This document shows positions 1 through 9,203 of a stretch of DNA of 64,000 bases, piece after piece. This stretch comes from an uncultured Rickettsiales bacterium. GTDB lineage: Bacteria; Pseudomonadota; Alphaproteobacteria; Rickettsiales; UBA1997. The stretch spans positions 1 to 64,000 of the forward strand of contig CAKVGI010000005.1 in the NCBI GenBank assembly GCA_934747265.1. Direction: 5' to 3'. Position 1 is the first letter of the stretch. Each line of letters starts with the position of its first letter. The notes under the pieces are model-generated. The model did not search any database, was not told the DNA's origin, and saw only the letters and a program-made list of their open reading frames with translations. The translations under genes were made by a program, and so were the position numbers.

Positions 1-29
1 TATAATAATATAATGTTAAGTTTAAGAAA

Positions 30-545
30 TCAAGTATTAAGACAAGAAGGAGTGAACAGTGTGTTACGAAGGGGGGCGAGGAGAGGATGTTTTTTCTTGC
101 AAGGGTGGCGAGAAAGGAGCGTTGACTTCGTCAGTTTCCCCCTTACAAAGGAGGACAAGCAAGAAATATTAACTTCGTCAGTTCCTTCCTTACAAAAAAA
201 ATGGGGGGGTGAACAAGTGTTATTGACTACTTTGGCTCTAACTTTAAAAAAGGAGTGGCGAGAGAGGATATATTAACTTCATTAATTTCCCCTTACAAAG
301 GGAAGCAAAAAGGGAATATTGGCTACGCCAATCCTCCTTCCCCTTACAAAGGGAATAGTCCTTCATTCACCCCTGATAAGATGACAAAAGGTGGGGGGTA
401 CGTCAGCTTTATCCTTACAAATGGTGGCGAAGAGGGATTATTGATTTTGTCAGCCTTCCTCGCACAAAGGGAGGCGGAGATGGAGTATTGGCTACACAAG
501 TTTCCCCTTACAAAGATGAAATTGATGGTAGAAAGGTTTTATTTA
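30..545. repeat. Degenerate array of TTACAAAG-type G/C-run repeats
   Basis: About ten imperfect units of roughly 45-55 bp follow each other. A unit has a small hairpin (TGACTTCGTCA at 123-133, ATTGGCTACGCCAAT at 318-332), then a C-run, CTTACAAAG and a G-run, then a purine-rich linker such as GGCGAGAGAGG. The G/C runs stand out against the AT-rich surroundings. One unit of the second family (CCCCTGATAAG, near 367) is also present. Open frames across the array are incidental. The array may begin before the window. The 550-787 stretch after it is AT-rich with nothing recognisable. Confidence 0.8.
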
Positions 546-787
546 TATTAAATAGTATACATAATTAGTTAAAATAATTAGTTAGAATATACAATAATTA
601 TATCAATAAAATAATTAGGTATATAGTTAAAATTTAAAAATAAACCGAAAATTATTAGTGCCTAAAATTCAGGCATTAAGATGGTTTAGTAAATTACAAA
701 AATTCATAAATCATTATTAATATCTATTATATCTATAAATTAATTTGAAAATAAATATGGAAACAACAGAATTTGGCTTAATAAAAA

Positions 788-1270
788 TTAATTAGTAATA
801 TTTCTTTCAATATTTTTCGATAGATTGTCAAGTGTTGCATTTACAAACGAAACGGCTTTTTTATCAAAATATTCGGCTGAAATATCAACATATTCGTTTA
901 TTATTATTTTTAAATCCGTTGATGTGTATTTAAATTCATAAACTGCAAGTCGTAATATGGCTTTTATTAAATCGTCAACAATATTAAATGTATATTTTCC
1001 AGTCAAATTATTTTTTAATATTTGATCTATTGTATCTATGTTTTCAATGGTTCCAAGCAATATATTGTTTAAAAAGTCAACGTTAACACTTTTTTTATAT
1101 AATTCGCTGTCTTCATTGGAGAATTCATCGGAGATATAGTATTGCTCCATGAAAGAACTTAAAGATAGTATGTTTTCTTTATCTTGTAAATTAGAAAAAT
1201 AAGAAAATAGTATTTGGGTTGCAAAAAATCTAGAAAAAGACTTTCTATTTATATAATTTTTATTTTCCAT
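788..1270 (-). CDS. nusB: Transcription antitermination factor NusB
   Basis: NusB binds boxA RNA with S10 (NusE) and supports antitermination of rRNA operons. The 160-residue length fits the family. The C-terminal half is most diagnostic: RLAVYEFKY near residue 107, then INEYVDISAEYF near 124 and FVNATLDNLSK near 142, matching the family pattern of an R-x-A-x-YE helix, an INEyVeia segment and a FVNgvLD end. The N-terminal half is divergent. It is transcribed away from the mnh genes, and no clear Shine-Dalgarno sequence precedes the ATG at 1270. Confidence 0.85.
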   Translation of the reverse strand: MENKNYINRKSFSRFFATQILFSYFSNLQDKENILSLSSFMEQYYISDEFSNEDSELYKKSVNVDFLNNILLGTIENIDTIDQILKNNLTGKYTFNIVDDLIKAILRLAVYEFKYTSTDLKIIINEYVDISAEYFDKKAVSFVNATLDNLSKNIERNITN

Positions 1271-1342
1271 TATTTTTTTCTTGTTTATTTATAAATTTAT
1301 TTTATTTTAAGATAAAACATTTTATTAATATTTCAATATATT

Positions 1343-1834
1343 ATGTTAAATAAATTTACATTATTTTTATTACTATTTACTATATGGTTTACTGCATCAT
1401 TTTTTTCTGGTATTTTGTCAATATTTTCAATAGCTTGCGGAGTAATTGTAAGTATTTCGGTGGTATTTTTTGTATTTAAAACAGCAATAATTAATAGTAA
1501 AACAGAATTTTTATTTTTACAATGTAGTTTTTATTCATATATTTTTAAGCAACTAAATAAAAATATTTCAAATGTTTTTAAAATATGCCTACGTTTTTTA
1601 AGTCCAAATGCAAATTTTATTTCAATTTTAGATTATGTATTTTTAAATAAAGATTCAGATGCGGAATCAGCTTTTACAGCAAATTTGTTGACATTTTTAC
1701 CTGGTACAATAGGTATTTTAATGAAAAAAAGATATTTAATAGTCCAATCTTTGGATAAAGATTATTTTTCGCTTGTTGAGATGTATAATATTACAAACGA
1801 AGTTGGAAAATTGGATGATGATAGTTTAGTATAA
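1343..1834 (+). CDS. mnhE: Na+/H+ antiporter subunit E (MnhE/MrpE)
   Basis: A 163-residue membrane protein with two strongly hydrophobic N-terminal segments (about residues 5-45) and a soluble C-terminal part. The later segment with AESAFTANLLTFLPGTIG resembles the MnhE signature in which a conserved N-x-IT-x-TPGT motif precedes the cytoplasmic domain. The assignment is reinforced by the immediately following mnhF- and mnhG-like genes in the family's usual E-F-G order. The large subunits (A-D) of the Mrp complex are not in the window. No Shine-Dalgarno sequence is visible. Confidence 0.75.
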   Translation: MLNKFTLFLLLFTIWFTASFFSGILSIFSIACGVIVSISVVFFVFKTAIINSKTEFLFLQCSFYSYIFKQLNKNISNVFKICLRFLSPNANFISILDYVFLNKDSDAESAFTANLLTFLPGTIGILMKKRYLIVQSLDKDYFSLVEMYNITNEVGKLDDDSLV

Positions 1835-1849
1835 TAACTTTTTATTTAT

Positions 1850-2104
1850 ATGATATTAATTAGTGTAATATTATTTTTGGTTATTTCTATAATAAGTATG
1901 ATAGATTTAATTTTTATTAGGGATTTTCACAAAAAATTAATAACTTTTTTTTATTTTGTAAGTAATTTTATTACCTTTATGTTAATATATTACTTGTTTT
2001 CAAACAAATTTTCGTTTATTATAGAAATGATATTTCCTATAATAATGCTAAATATGGTATTGGTTCTTATGTTTATTAAAGGTAAATTAGATGGTAATGA
2101 ATAA
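1850..2104 (+). CDS. mnhF: Na+/H+ antiporter subunit F (MnhF/MrpF)
   Basis: An 84-residue protein made almost entirely of three hydrophobic segments, with the polar loop SMIDLIFIRDF between the first two, as in MrpF (typically 85-95 residues). It begins 15 bases after mnhE and its stop codon overlaps the mnhG start (TAATG at about 2102), so E, F and G are almost certainly co-transcribed. Sequence identity alone would be weak; order and topology carry the call. Confidence 0.7.
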   Translation: MILISVILFLVISIISMIDLIFIRDFHKKLITFFYFVSNFITFMLIYYLFSNKFSFIIEMIFPIIMLNMVLVLMFIKGKLDGNE

Positions 2105-2499
2105 TGATATTATTTGAATGGATTTTATTTTTTTTCGCTTGGTTATTTTTTGGCTTTGGAATTTTTGTAATTATTTCTTGTTTTATTGGACTTATAAAAT
2201 ATAAGGATTTTTTTATAAGAACACATGCTATAAAGATTTCAAATATATACGGTATTTCCTTTATTCTACTTGCAAATGGTTTACTAAGTAAAAGTCTACT
2301 TATATTCTTGCAATTGTCAGCGATAATAGTTTTAAATATCTTAACAACAATTACAATAGTTCATACAATTTGTAGGGCTGCGATGATAAACAATATCACT
2401 CATAGTAGTATATCTAGACGAAAGTATAATGAGATATTAGAAGAGGAAAAGAAAAAAGAAGAAGAAATTGAGGAATTGAAAAATAGTCATAATATATGA
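2104..2499 (+). CDS. mnhG: Na+/H+ antiporter subunit G (MnhG/MrpG)
   Basis: A 131-residue protein with three membrane segments. The stretch IGLIKYKDFFIRTHAIKIS matches the MrpG loop (G-l-lR-x-pD-x-xtRlHA-x-x), and the end carries a highly charged tail (EEEKKKEEEIEELK). It overlaps mnhF by its start codon and ends with TGA. Mrp complexes exchange Na+ for H+; here only the accessory E-F-G trio is visible. The missing subunits may be elsewhere, or the trio may serve another antiporter-like complex. Confidence 0.75.
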   Translation: MILFEWILFFFAWLFFGFGIFVIISCFIGLIKYKDFFIRTHAIKISNIYGISFILLANGLLSKSLLIFLQLSAIIVLNILTTITIVHTICRAAMINNITHSSISRRKYNEILEEEKKKEEEIEELKNSHNI

Positions 2500-2606
2500 C
2501 ATTCTTGTCATGAAATATATTAAATAAAGATGATATAAGTTTATTTATTGTAAATAAAAAATATTAATTTATAATATAATTTATATTGATTTTGTATTAT
2601 TTTTAT

Positions 2607-4454
2607 ATGGATTTTGATGTTATAGTTATAGGTGGTGGAAATGCAGGTTTGGAAGCGTCAACTGCAAGTGCAAGACTTGGAAAAAAAACAGCTCTTATAA
2701 CTTTTAGTAAAGAAAATATTGGGGAACTCTCTTGTAATCCGTCAATTGGTGGTGTTGCAAAAGGAACAATTGTAAGAGAAATTGATGCGTTGGGCGGTGT
2801 TATGGGTATTTTAGCTGATAAGGCTGGAATTCAATTTAGAACATTAAATGCTACAAAAGGACCAGCAGTTCATTCACCAAGAACTCAAATAGATAGAAAA
2901 TTATATAAAAAATACGCTCTTGAATTAATTCAGAATTATAAAAACTTAACTTTAATTGAAGATGAAGTTGAAGATTTAATTATTGAAGATAATAATATAA
3001 TTAAAGGTGTTATTCTAAGCAATAATAAAAAAATATATGCTAATAAAGTTATTTTAACAACTGGAACATTTTTAAATGGCGTTATATTTGTTGGTTTTGA
3101 TAGCTATGAAGCTGGAAGAATAAACGAAAAGCCATCAAAGAAACTTGCGGAAACTATAAAAAAATTAGGTTTTAGAGTATCTAGATTAAAAACCGGAACA
3201 CCAGCAAGAATTAGGAGAAATACTATTAATTATGAAGGGCTAGAAGTTCAAAAACCAGATAAAGACATAAAACCATTTTCTTATTTGACAGAAAAAATTG
3301 AAAATAAGCAAATAGATTGCCCAATAACATATACAAATAGTGAAACACATAAGATAATTCTTGAAAATATTAAACGAAGTGCGATGTATGGTGGTAAAAT
3401 TGTTGGTAAAGGTCCTAGATATTGTCCATCAATTGAAGATAAACTTGTTAGATTTGCGGATAAAGATAGACATCAAATTTTTCTTGAAGTTGAAGGATTA
3501 GATAGTGATATAGTTTATCCAAACGGGATATCAACATCTTTACCAAAAGATGTTCAGGAAAAGTTTATTCATTCAATAAAAGGATTGGAAAATTGTGAAA
3601 TCGTAAGATATGCATATGCTATTGAATATGATTTTATTGATCCAAGAGAATTATATCCTACACTTGAAACAAAAAAAATTAAAAATCTATATTTTGCAGG
3701 TCAAATAAACGGTACAACAGGATATGAAGAGGCTGGCGGATTAGGTATTGTAGCTGGCATAAATGCTTCACTTCCAGAGGGGGAGGAATTTATACTTGGT
3801 AGAGAAGAAAGTTTCATAGGTGTAATGATAGATGACCTGACAACGTTAGGTACAAACGAACCATATAGAATGTTTACATCAAGAGCTGAATATAGGCTTA
3901 ATATTAGAGCTGATAATGCTGATATGAGGCTAACAGAAAAAGCTATAAAATTAGGTTTAGTCTCTAAGGAAAGGCAAGAAAAATTTTTAGAGAAAAAACA
4001 TAAAATTATACAAGGTATTGAGTTGCTGAAAACATTATCAATTTCACCTAGCGAATTAGTGAAGTATGATATATCTATAAAACAAGATGGAGTAAAAAGA
4101 ACGGCTTTTGAATTACTAAGTTTTCCAAATATATCAATGAATGATTTAATTAAAATATGGCCAGAAATTGAAAATATTAATAAAAAAATAAGAGAACAAA
4201 TAGAAATAGATGGTATGTATAGGCCTTATATAGATAGATCATTAAAAAATATTGAATTATTTAAAAAAGAAGAAAACTTGAGAATACCGAAAGATTTTGA
4301 CTATAATTCAATTGGTAGTTTATCCAATGAAGTAAAAGAAAAATTTAATCAATATAGACCATTTACTATTGGAAATGCAATAAAAATACCTGGTATTACG
4401 CAGGCAAGCGTTATGGCATTATTGATTGCAATTAAAAATAAAGAAACTGAATAA
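2607..4454 (+). CDS. mnmG: tRNA uridine-5-carboxymethylaminomethyl modification enzyme MnmG
   Basis: MnmG (GidA), with MnmE, modifies the wobble uridine of tRNAs using FAD, NADH and a methylene-THF-derived carbon. The N-terminal dinucleotide-binding motif VIGGGNAGLEAS and the following ELSCNPSIGGVAKG and LNATKGPAVHSPRTQ segments are classical MnmG blocks. YFAGQINGTTGYEEAGGLG and FTSRAEYRL appear later, and the C-terminal helical domain is complete. The ATG at 2607 (MDFDVIV) is preferred over an upstream TTG at 2586 because it places the FAD motif at the usual distance. Length of 615 residues is normal. Confidence 0.95.
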   Translation: MDFDVIVIGGGNAGLEASTASARLGKKTALITFSKENIGELSCNPSIGGVAKGTIVREIDALGGVMGILADKAGIQFRTLNATKGPAVHSPRTQIDRKLYKKYALELIQNYKNLTLIEDEVEDLIIEDNNIIKGVILSNNKKIYANKVILTTGTFLNGVIFVGFDSYEAGRINEKPSKKLAETIKKLGFRVSRLKTGTPARIRRNTINYEGLEVQKPDKDIKPFSYLTEKIENKQIDCPITYTNSETHKIILENIKRSAMYGGKIVGKGPRYCPSIEDKLVRFADKDRHQIFLEVEGLDSDIVYPNGISTSLPKDVQEKFIHSIKGLENCEIVRYAYAIEYDFIDPRELYPTLETKKIKNLYFAGQINGTTGYEEAGGLGIVAGINASLPEGEEFILGREESFIGVMIDDLTTLGTNEPYRMFTSRAEYRLNIRADNADMRLTEKAIKLGLVSKERQEKFLEKKHKIIQGIELLKTLSISPSELVKYDISIKQDGVKRTAFELLSFPNISMNDLIKIWPEIENINKKIREQIEIDGMYRPYIDRSLKNIELFKKEENLRIPKDFDYNSIGSLSNEVKEKFNQYRPFTIGNAIKIPGITQASVMALLIAIKNKETE

Positions 4455-4565
4455 AATATATTGTTATATTATAAGTTATAAAACTGTTTAATGTTTTAAA
4501 TTTTACTTGAAAAAAATAAAGATAATATTATACTGTTTTTGTGATTAATTTTAGGTGAAGGAAAT

Positions 4566-5330
4566 ATGATATTAGAACAAGAACCAAGAAAACAATTTAA
4601 GCTAATTTATATTTTGCTTGCTGTACTTTTTGCAATTAATCTTTTTATTTTAAGTGGATTGTGTTGTAAGAAAGGCGGTGCAAAAATGGATAAAGAAATT
4701 GCAAAATGGATAGATAATAATCCACAAGCAATTTTGGAGTCTGTAAATAAATTTGCTATAAAGCAACAAGAAGAAGCAATGGAACAAGAAAGAATTAAAA
4801 GTGCAGAAAATATTAAGAAATTTGATAAAGAATTGAAAGATACAAAATATGCAGGTGTTCTTAATCCAGAAGGAACTATTGAAATAGTTGAATTTTACGA
4901 TTATAACTGTGGATATTGTAAATTAGCTTCCAAGAGTGTTAATGAATTATTGGAAAAAAGAAAAGATGTTAAAGTTATTTTAAGATCTATTCCTATTTTG
5001 AGCGATTCTTCAAGATATGCTAGTCAAGTTGGAACTGCAATTATCATGATGGACGCAAATAAATATCCAGAATATTATAAAACTTTAATGGAAGGTTCAG
5101 CAAGAACAAAAGAAAGTGTTGATGAAGCTGTTAAATCTATTGGTTTAAGTAATAGGGATGTTGAAAAATTCATGAAGAAAAACAAAGAAGAAATAGAAAA
5201 AGCTATTGAAAATAATTTGGATTTAGCTAGAAATATTGGAATCAATGGAACGCCAGCATTTATAGTTAATGGTGAATTAATACCTGGTGCTGTTGATGCT
5301 AATACATTGGAAAGCAAATTAAGCAAATAA
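4566..5330 (+). CDS. Membrane-anchored DsbA-like thiol:disulfide oxidoreductase
   Basis: A single N-terminal membrane anchor (about residues 11-32, containing a CC pair) precedes a charged helical linker and a thioredoxin-fold DsbA domain. The redox motif CGYC is at about 115-118 in the context EFYDYNCGYCK, and the cis-proline loop GTPAFIVNG lies near the end. This architecture matches alphaproteobacterial DsbA-family proteins such as Com1 or ScsC relatives that act in the periplasm. A good Shine-Dalgarno (AGGTGAAGGAAAT) precedes the ATG. A hairpin terminator follows the gene. Confidence 0.88.
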   Translation: MILEQEPRKQFKLIYILLAVLFAINLFILSGLCCKKGGAKMDKEIAKWIDNNPQAILESVNKFAIKQQEEAMEQERIKSAENIKKFDKELKDTKYAGVLNPEGTIEIVEFYDYNCGYCKLASKSVNELLEKRKDVKVILRSIPILSDSSRYASQVGTAIIMMDANKYPEYYKTLMEGSARTKESVDEAVKSIGLSNRDVEKFMKKNKEEIEKAIENNLDLARNIGINGTPAFIVNGELIPGAVDANTLESKLSK

Positions 5331-5337
5331 TATCAAT

Positions 5338-5366
5338 AAGTATACGGTTAATTCCGTATACTTTTT
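5338..5366 (+). terminator. Rho-independent terminator
   Basis: A perfect 10-bp stem, AAGTATACGG / CCGTATACTT with a 6-base loop, runs into a T tract. It sits directly behind the DsbA-like gene and before def. Confidence 0.85.
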
Positions 5367-5383
5367 AAATATAAAGTAAATAT

Positions 5384-5977
5384 ATGAAAATTTGGAGTAA
5401 AACAAGATTAGATCAAAAGCTAAAACCTGTTTTGATTGAAAAAGCTGATTTGTTGGATGTTTTGGAATTTCCAGATGAAAGATTAAGACAAAAATCTCGA
5501 CCAGTGGAAAGTATTGATGAGAACCTAGAAAAGTTGGTTTATGATATGTTAAATACCATGTATTTAACAAACGGAATTGGCTTAGCTGCACCGCAAATTG
5601 GAAAATTACTAAATCTTGTTGTTATGGATATAAGTAAGGAAAAAAATAGCCCTATGGTTTTAATTAATCCACAAATAATTTGGAGATCAAAGGAAACAAA
5701 ACTACAATCAGAAGGCTGTTTATCTGTAAAAGTATCCGAGGATTTAGCTAAAAAATTACAAGATTTTTCTGACAAAAATGAAGGTGGAGTTTTAAGAAAT
5801 TTGGAGGTTAAACTAAAATATCAAGATCTCAGTATGAATGAAAAAGAGGTACATGCTAGTAAATTATTTGCACATTGTATTCAGCACGAATTGGATCATT
5901 TAAAAGGAACTTTATATATTGATTTAATTGAACCAATTAGTTTAAAAGAAGAATTTTTAAAATTTTTTGATAAGTAA
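5384..5977 (+). CDS. def: Peptide deformylase
   Basis: Removes the N-formyl group from nascent proteins. All three family motifs are visible: NGIGLAAPQIG (motif 1), EGCLSV (motif 2, with the metal-ligand Cys) and QHELDHLKG (motif 3, HExxH-type ligands). The N-terminus has an extra basic stretch of about 20 residues, and the region between motifs 2 and 3 is somewhat longer than usual. At 197 residues it is slightly long for the family. fabD follows after 22 bases. Confidence 0.93.
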   Translation: MKIWSKTRLDQKLKPVLIEKADLLDVLEFPDERLRQKSRPVESIDENLEKLVYDMLNTMYLTNGIGLAAPQIGKLLNLVVMDISKEKNSPMVLINPQIIWRSKETKLQSEGCLSVKVSEDLAKKLQDFSDKNEGGVLRNLEVKLKYQDLSMNEKEVHASKLFAHCIQHELDHLKGTLYIDLIEPISLKEEFLKFFDK

Positions 5978-5999
5978 TTATTAATAATAAAGAAATATT

Positions 6000-6941
6000 A
6001 TGAATAAAGCGTTTGTTTTTCCCGGTCAAGGCTCACAAGTTGTTGGTATGGGAAAGGAATTTTATGATAATTTTGATATAGCAAAAGATGTATTTAACCA
6101 AGTAAACGAAGCGCTTGGAAAAGATTTATCTAAAATTATGTTTGAAGGACCACAAGATTTATTAACTCAAACAGAAAATGCACAACCAGCAATTATGTGT
6201 GTTTCTATTGCTATATTGAAAGTCTTAGAAAAAGAAAGTGGCAAAAAAATAGAAGAGTTATGTAAATATGTTGCAGGACATTCTTTGGGTGAATATTCGG
6301 CATTATGCGCTAGTGAAGCATTAAGTCTACAAGATACAGCAAAATTATTGAAAATTAGAGGTGAAAGTTTTGCGGAAGCTGGAAAAAGCAGTAAAGGTGC
6401 TATGGTTGCATTAGTTGGAGCAACAATAGAACAAGCCGAAGAAGTTGCAAATAAAGCTAGACAAGATGGTGAAATTTGTCAAGTAGCAAACGATAATACA
6501 GTTGGGCAAGTTGTATTAAGTGGAAACGAAAATTCAATAGATAAAGCCGTTGAGGTTGCTACTGAAATGAAAATAAAAAGAGCAATTAAATTACCTGTTA
6601 GTGGTGCATTTCATTCTGAATTAATGAAGCCAGCGGTTGAAAAAATGGAAAAAGCTTTGGTAAATTTTGATATTAATAATCCAAAAGTTCCAGTTATCTC
6701 TAATTTCTTGGCAAAAGAAGAAATAAATCCAGCAGAAATTAAAGAAAATCTTTTAAAGCAAATAACAGGAAGAGTAAGATGGAGAGAAACAATGTTGTTA
6801 TTTGAACAAAAAGGTATTGAGGAAATTGTAGAGATAGGTTCAGGAAAAGTTTTAAGCGGTATGGTTGCTAGAACAGCTCCAAATATTAAAGCTTATTCTA
6901 TTAACAGTATTGAAACTTTAAAAGAGTTTTTGAATAGATAA
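6000..6941 (+). CDS. fabD: Malonyl-CoA:ACP transacylase FabD
   Basis: Transfers malonate from CoA to acyl carrier protein in type II fatty acid synthesis. The 313-residue protein starts with FPGQGSQVVGMGKE, carries the nucleophile motif AGHSLGEYSAL and the later SGAFHSELMKPA with the catalytic His. All are canonical and the length is normal. It is the last + strand gene before a strong bidirectional terminator shared with thrS. Confidence 0.95.
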   Translation: MNKAFVFPGQGSQVVGMGKEFYDNFDIAKDVFNQVNEALGKDLSKIMFEGPQDLLTQTENAQPAIMCVSIAILKVLEKESGKKIEELCKYVAGHSLGEYSALCASEALSLQDTAKLLKIRGESFAEAGKSSKGAMVALVGATIEQAEEVANKARQDGEICQVANDNTVGQVVLSGNENSIDKAVEVATEMKIKRAIKLPVSGAFHSELMKPAVEKMEKALVNFDINNPKVPVISNFLAKEEINPAEIKENLLKQITGRVRWRETMLLFEQKGIEEIVEIGSGKVLSGMVARTAPNIKAYSINSIETLKEFLNR

Positions 6942-6971
6942 TAATTGTTAAAATAGATATATTATTTATAT

Positions 6972-7006
6972 AGGTGTTGCAATTTTTTAATGCAACACCT
7001 ATTTTT
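6972..7006. terminator. Bidirectional terminator between fabD and thrS
   Basis: A perfect 10-bp stem, AGGTGTTGCA / TGCAACACCT, is followed by T5 on the + strand, and A/T bases flank it on the other side. It lies between the convergent ends of fabD (+) and thrS (-). Confidence 0.9.
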
Positions 7007-7024
7007 GGAATTATTTAGTAATAA

Positions 7025-8950
7025 TTATAAATCAAATCCATTGCTTTTTTCTTCAACTTTCTTTTTCAATTTAGAAATAAATTCATCAACGCCCATAGAA
7101 AATTGTTTCTCATTTCCCAAAACTCTTAATGTAATAGTATTATTTTCTTTTTCCTTATCACCAACTATTATTAGGAATGGTACTTTTTCTAATGAATGCT
7201 CTCTAATCTTGTAATTTAAAGTCTCATTAGATAAGTCTAGATTAATTCTAAAACCTTCTTTCTTAAATTTAGAATATAACTCATTGCAATAATCTTTAAC
7301 ATTTTCGTTGATATTTAAAATTGTACCTTGCAATGGATTTAACCATAATGGGAATTTACCTTCTGTATCTTCAATCAAAATACCCATAAATCTTTCTATT
7401 GAACCTAGTAAAGCTCTGTGAATCATAATTGGTTCGTGTTTTTCACCATCTTGTCCAATATAAGACATATTAAATCTTTTTGGCAAATTCATATCTAATT
7501 GAATTGTACCAACCTGCCAATCTCTATTTAAAGCATCCTTTAAAGTAAATTCAAGTTTAGGTCCATAGAAAGCACCTTCCCCGGGGAATATTGTAAAATC
7601 AAGATTTAATTTGTGCATTGCATCAGCTAAAGCTTTTTCTGCAATATCCCAAATTTCTTCACTACCAATTCTCTTTTCTGGTCTTGTTGATAATTTAATG
7701 ACAACATTTTTAAAACCAAAATCTTTGTAAATATTTAAACAGAATTTTGTAGTTTCAATTATTTGTTGTTCTACTTGTTCCGGAGTACAGAAAATGTGTG
7801 CATCATCTTGGGTAAATTCTCTAACTCTTAAAAAGCCATTTAAAGCCCCACTAGCTTCATATCTGTTAACCCTACCAAATTCTGCCATTTTAATAGGTAG
7901 ATCTTTATATGATTTTATACCTTGATTATAGATCAAAATTCCACCCGGACAGTTCATAGGCTTAACGCAGAATTGGCTATTATCTTCCATTTTTCCAGAA
8001 TAATTATGTTCACCATATTTTTCCCAATGTCCTGAAGTTTCCCACAAACATCTATTCATAATTCTAGGAGTTGAAACTTCAATATATCCAGCATCTTCTT
8101 GTTTTTTCCTCATATGAGCAATTAAAGCATTATAAATAAATAATCCTTTTGGATGATAGAAAGGCGCACCCGGAGCATATTCTGGTTCAAAATGAGCTAA
8201 ATCCATAGCTTTTACAATTTTTTTATGATCTCTTTTTTCTGCTTCTTTTAAGAAATCAAAATATTTTTCTAAATCTTCTTTGCTAGCCCAAGCTGTACCA
8301 TAAATTCTTTGAAGCATTTTTTTAGTACTATCACCTCTCCAATATGCGCCAGCAACCTTTGTCAATTTAAAGAACTTTAAATATCTAGTTGATGGAACAT
8401 GTGGACCTCTGCACAAATCAACAAAATCACCTAATTTGTATATTGTGATTTTTTCGCCTTCTGGCAAATCATTAATTAGTTCAACTTTATAAATCTCACC
8501 TTTATCTTTGAATAATTTTAAAGCATTTTCTTTTGATATTTCTTCACAAGAAAATTTTATATCTTCCTTAACCAATTCACTCATTTTCTTTTCAATTGCC
8601 GAAAAATCATTTTCAGAAAAAGGAGTTTCTCTATCAAAATCATAGTAAAATCCATTTTCAATAGCTGGACCAATAGCAACTAATACATTTTGAAATAATT
8701 GTTTTACAGCATAAGCCATTAAATGCGCTGTTGAGTGTCTAATAATTTCTAATCCTTCATTAGAAAATTTGTCTATAAATTCAACATTGCAATCATTTTT
8801 AATTTCAGTTGATAAATCGCTAGCTTTGCCATTAATTTTCATTGCAACAGAGCCTTTAAGCTCATCATTACTTAAAGCCTTTAATAGTTGGAAACCATTA
8901 ACAGGACTTTCAAATTCTTTAATAGAATTGTTTACATTAATTTTAGTCAT
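7025..8950 (-). CDS. thrS: Threonyl-tRNA synthetase
   Basis: A class II synthetase of 641 residues. It has an N-terminal TGS domain (about 1-60), an editing domain with the HSTAHLMAYAVKQLF zinc-site motif (about residue 73), a catalytic core with CVKPMNCPGG and the motif 2 block GRVNRYEASGALNG, and an anticodon-binding domain at the end. The histidine and cysteine zinc ligands of the catalytic core are present. The start ATG at 8950 is preceded on its strand by a 225-bp divergent region holding a structured element (8974-9078). Confidence 0.96.
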   Translation of the reverse strand: MTKINVNNSIKEFESPVNGFQLLKALSNDELKGSVAMKINGKASDLSTEIKNDCNVEFIDKFSNEGLEIIRHSTAHLMAYAVKQLFQNVLVAIGPAIENGFYYDFDRETPFSENDFSAIEKKMSELVKEDIKFSCEEISKENALKLFKDKGEIYKVELINDLPEGEKITIYKLGDFVDLCRGPHVPSTRYLKFFKLTKVAGAYWRGDSTKKMLQRIYGTAWASKEDLEKYFDFLKEAEKRDHKKIVKAMDLAHFEPEYAPGAPFYHPKGLFIYNALIAHMRKKQEDAGYIEVSTPRIMNRCLWETSGHWEKYGEHNYSGKMEDNSQFCVKPMNCPGGILIYNQGIKSYKDLPIKMAEFGRVNRYEASGALNGFLRVREFTQDDAHIFCTPEQVEQQIIETTKFCLNIYKDFGFKNVVIKLSTRPEKRIGSEEIWDIAEKALADAMHKLNLDFTIFPGEGAFYGPKLEFTLKDALNRDWQVGTIQLDMNLPKRFNMSYIGQDGEKHEPIMIHRALLGSIERFMGILIEDTEGKFPLWLNPLQGTILNINENVKDYCNELYSKFKKEGFRINLDLSNETLNYKIREHSLEKVPFLIIVGDKEKENNTITLRVLGNEKQFSMGVDEFISKLKKKVEEKSNGFDL

Positions 8951-8973
8951 TTTAATTTTTATTTGTTTATATT

Positions 8974-9078
8974 AGGATGTACTATTCATGCGGTGGGGTC
9001 AGGTCGCTATTTAGAGACCCATTGTAGTTATAAAAACAGTATTTTTAATAAAATACATCATATTGTGCATCCTTTTTT
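8974..9078 (+). ncRNA. Candidate structured RNA or leader in the thrS / phosphorylase intergenic region
   Basis: The ends pair in a 9-bp helix (AGGATGTAC at 8974 with GTGCATCCT at 9065, one G-U pair). On the + strand the closing stem runs straight into T6. Inside are a GGTC...GACC hairpin and a second stem around TATTTTTAATAAAATA. The G-rich core GCGGTGGGGTCAGG is unlike its AT-rich surroundings. It could be a small + strand RNA with an intrinsic terminator, or the folded 5' leader of thrS on the other strand. It lacks the SRP RNA GGAA loop, so it is not 4.5S RNA. No family was recognised. Confidence 0.45.
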
Positions 9079-9203
9079 GTATAGAGGCTAGCATATATCT
9101 ATTTAAAAATCAATTTAATTTTTAAATTAATAAATTTAAAAAATATTTGACTTTTTTCAAATAATTGTTTAATTATCTTTTAGTTAATCAAGGAGAATTA
9201 TTT

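Noticed and set aside
13..551. Open frames across the first repeat array
   Set aside because: They read through degenerate repeats, resemble no family and are explained by low stop density in G-rich units.
8974..9078. 4.5S SRP RNA
   Set aside because: GTCAGGTC is shared by chance, but the conserved GGAA tetraloop and the opposing AGCAG bulge are missing.
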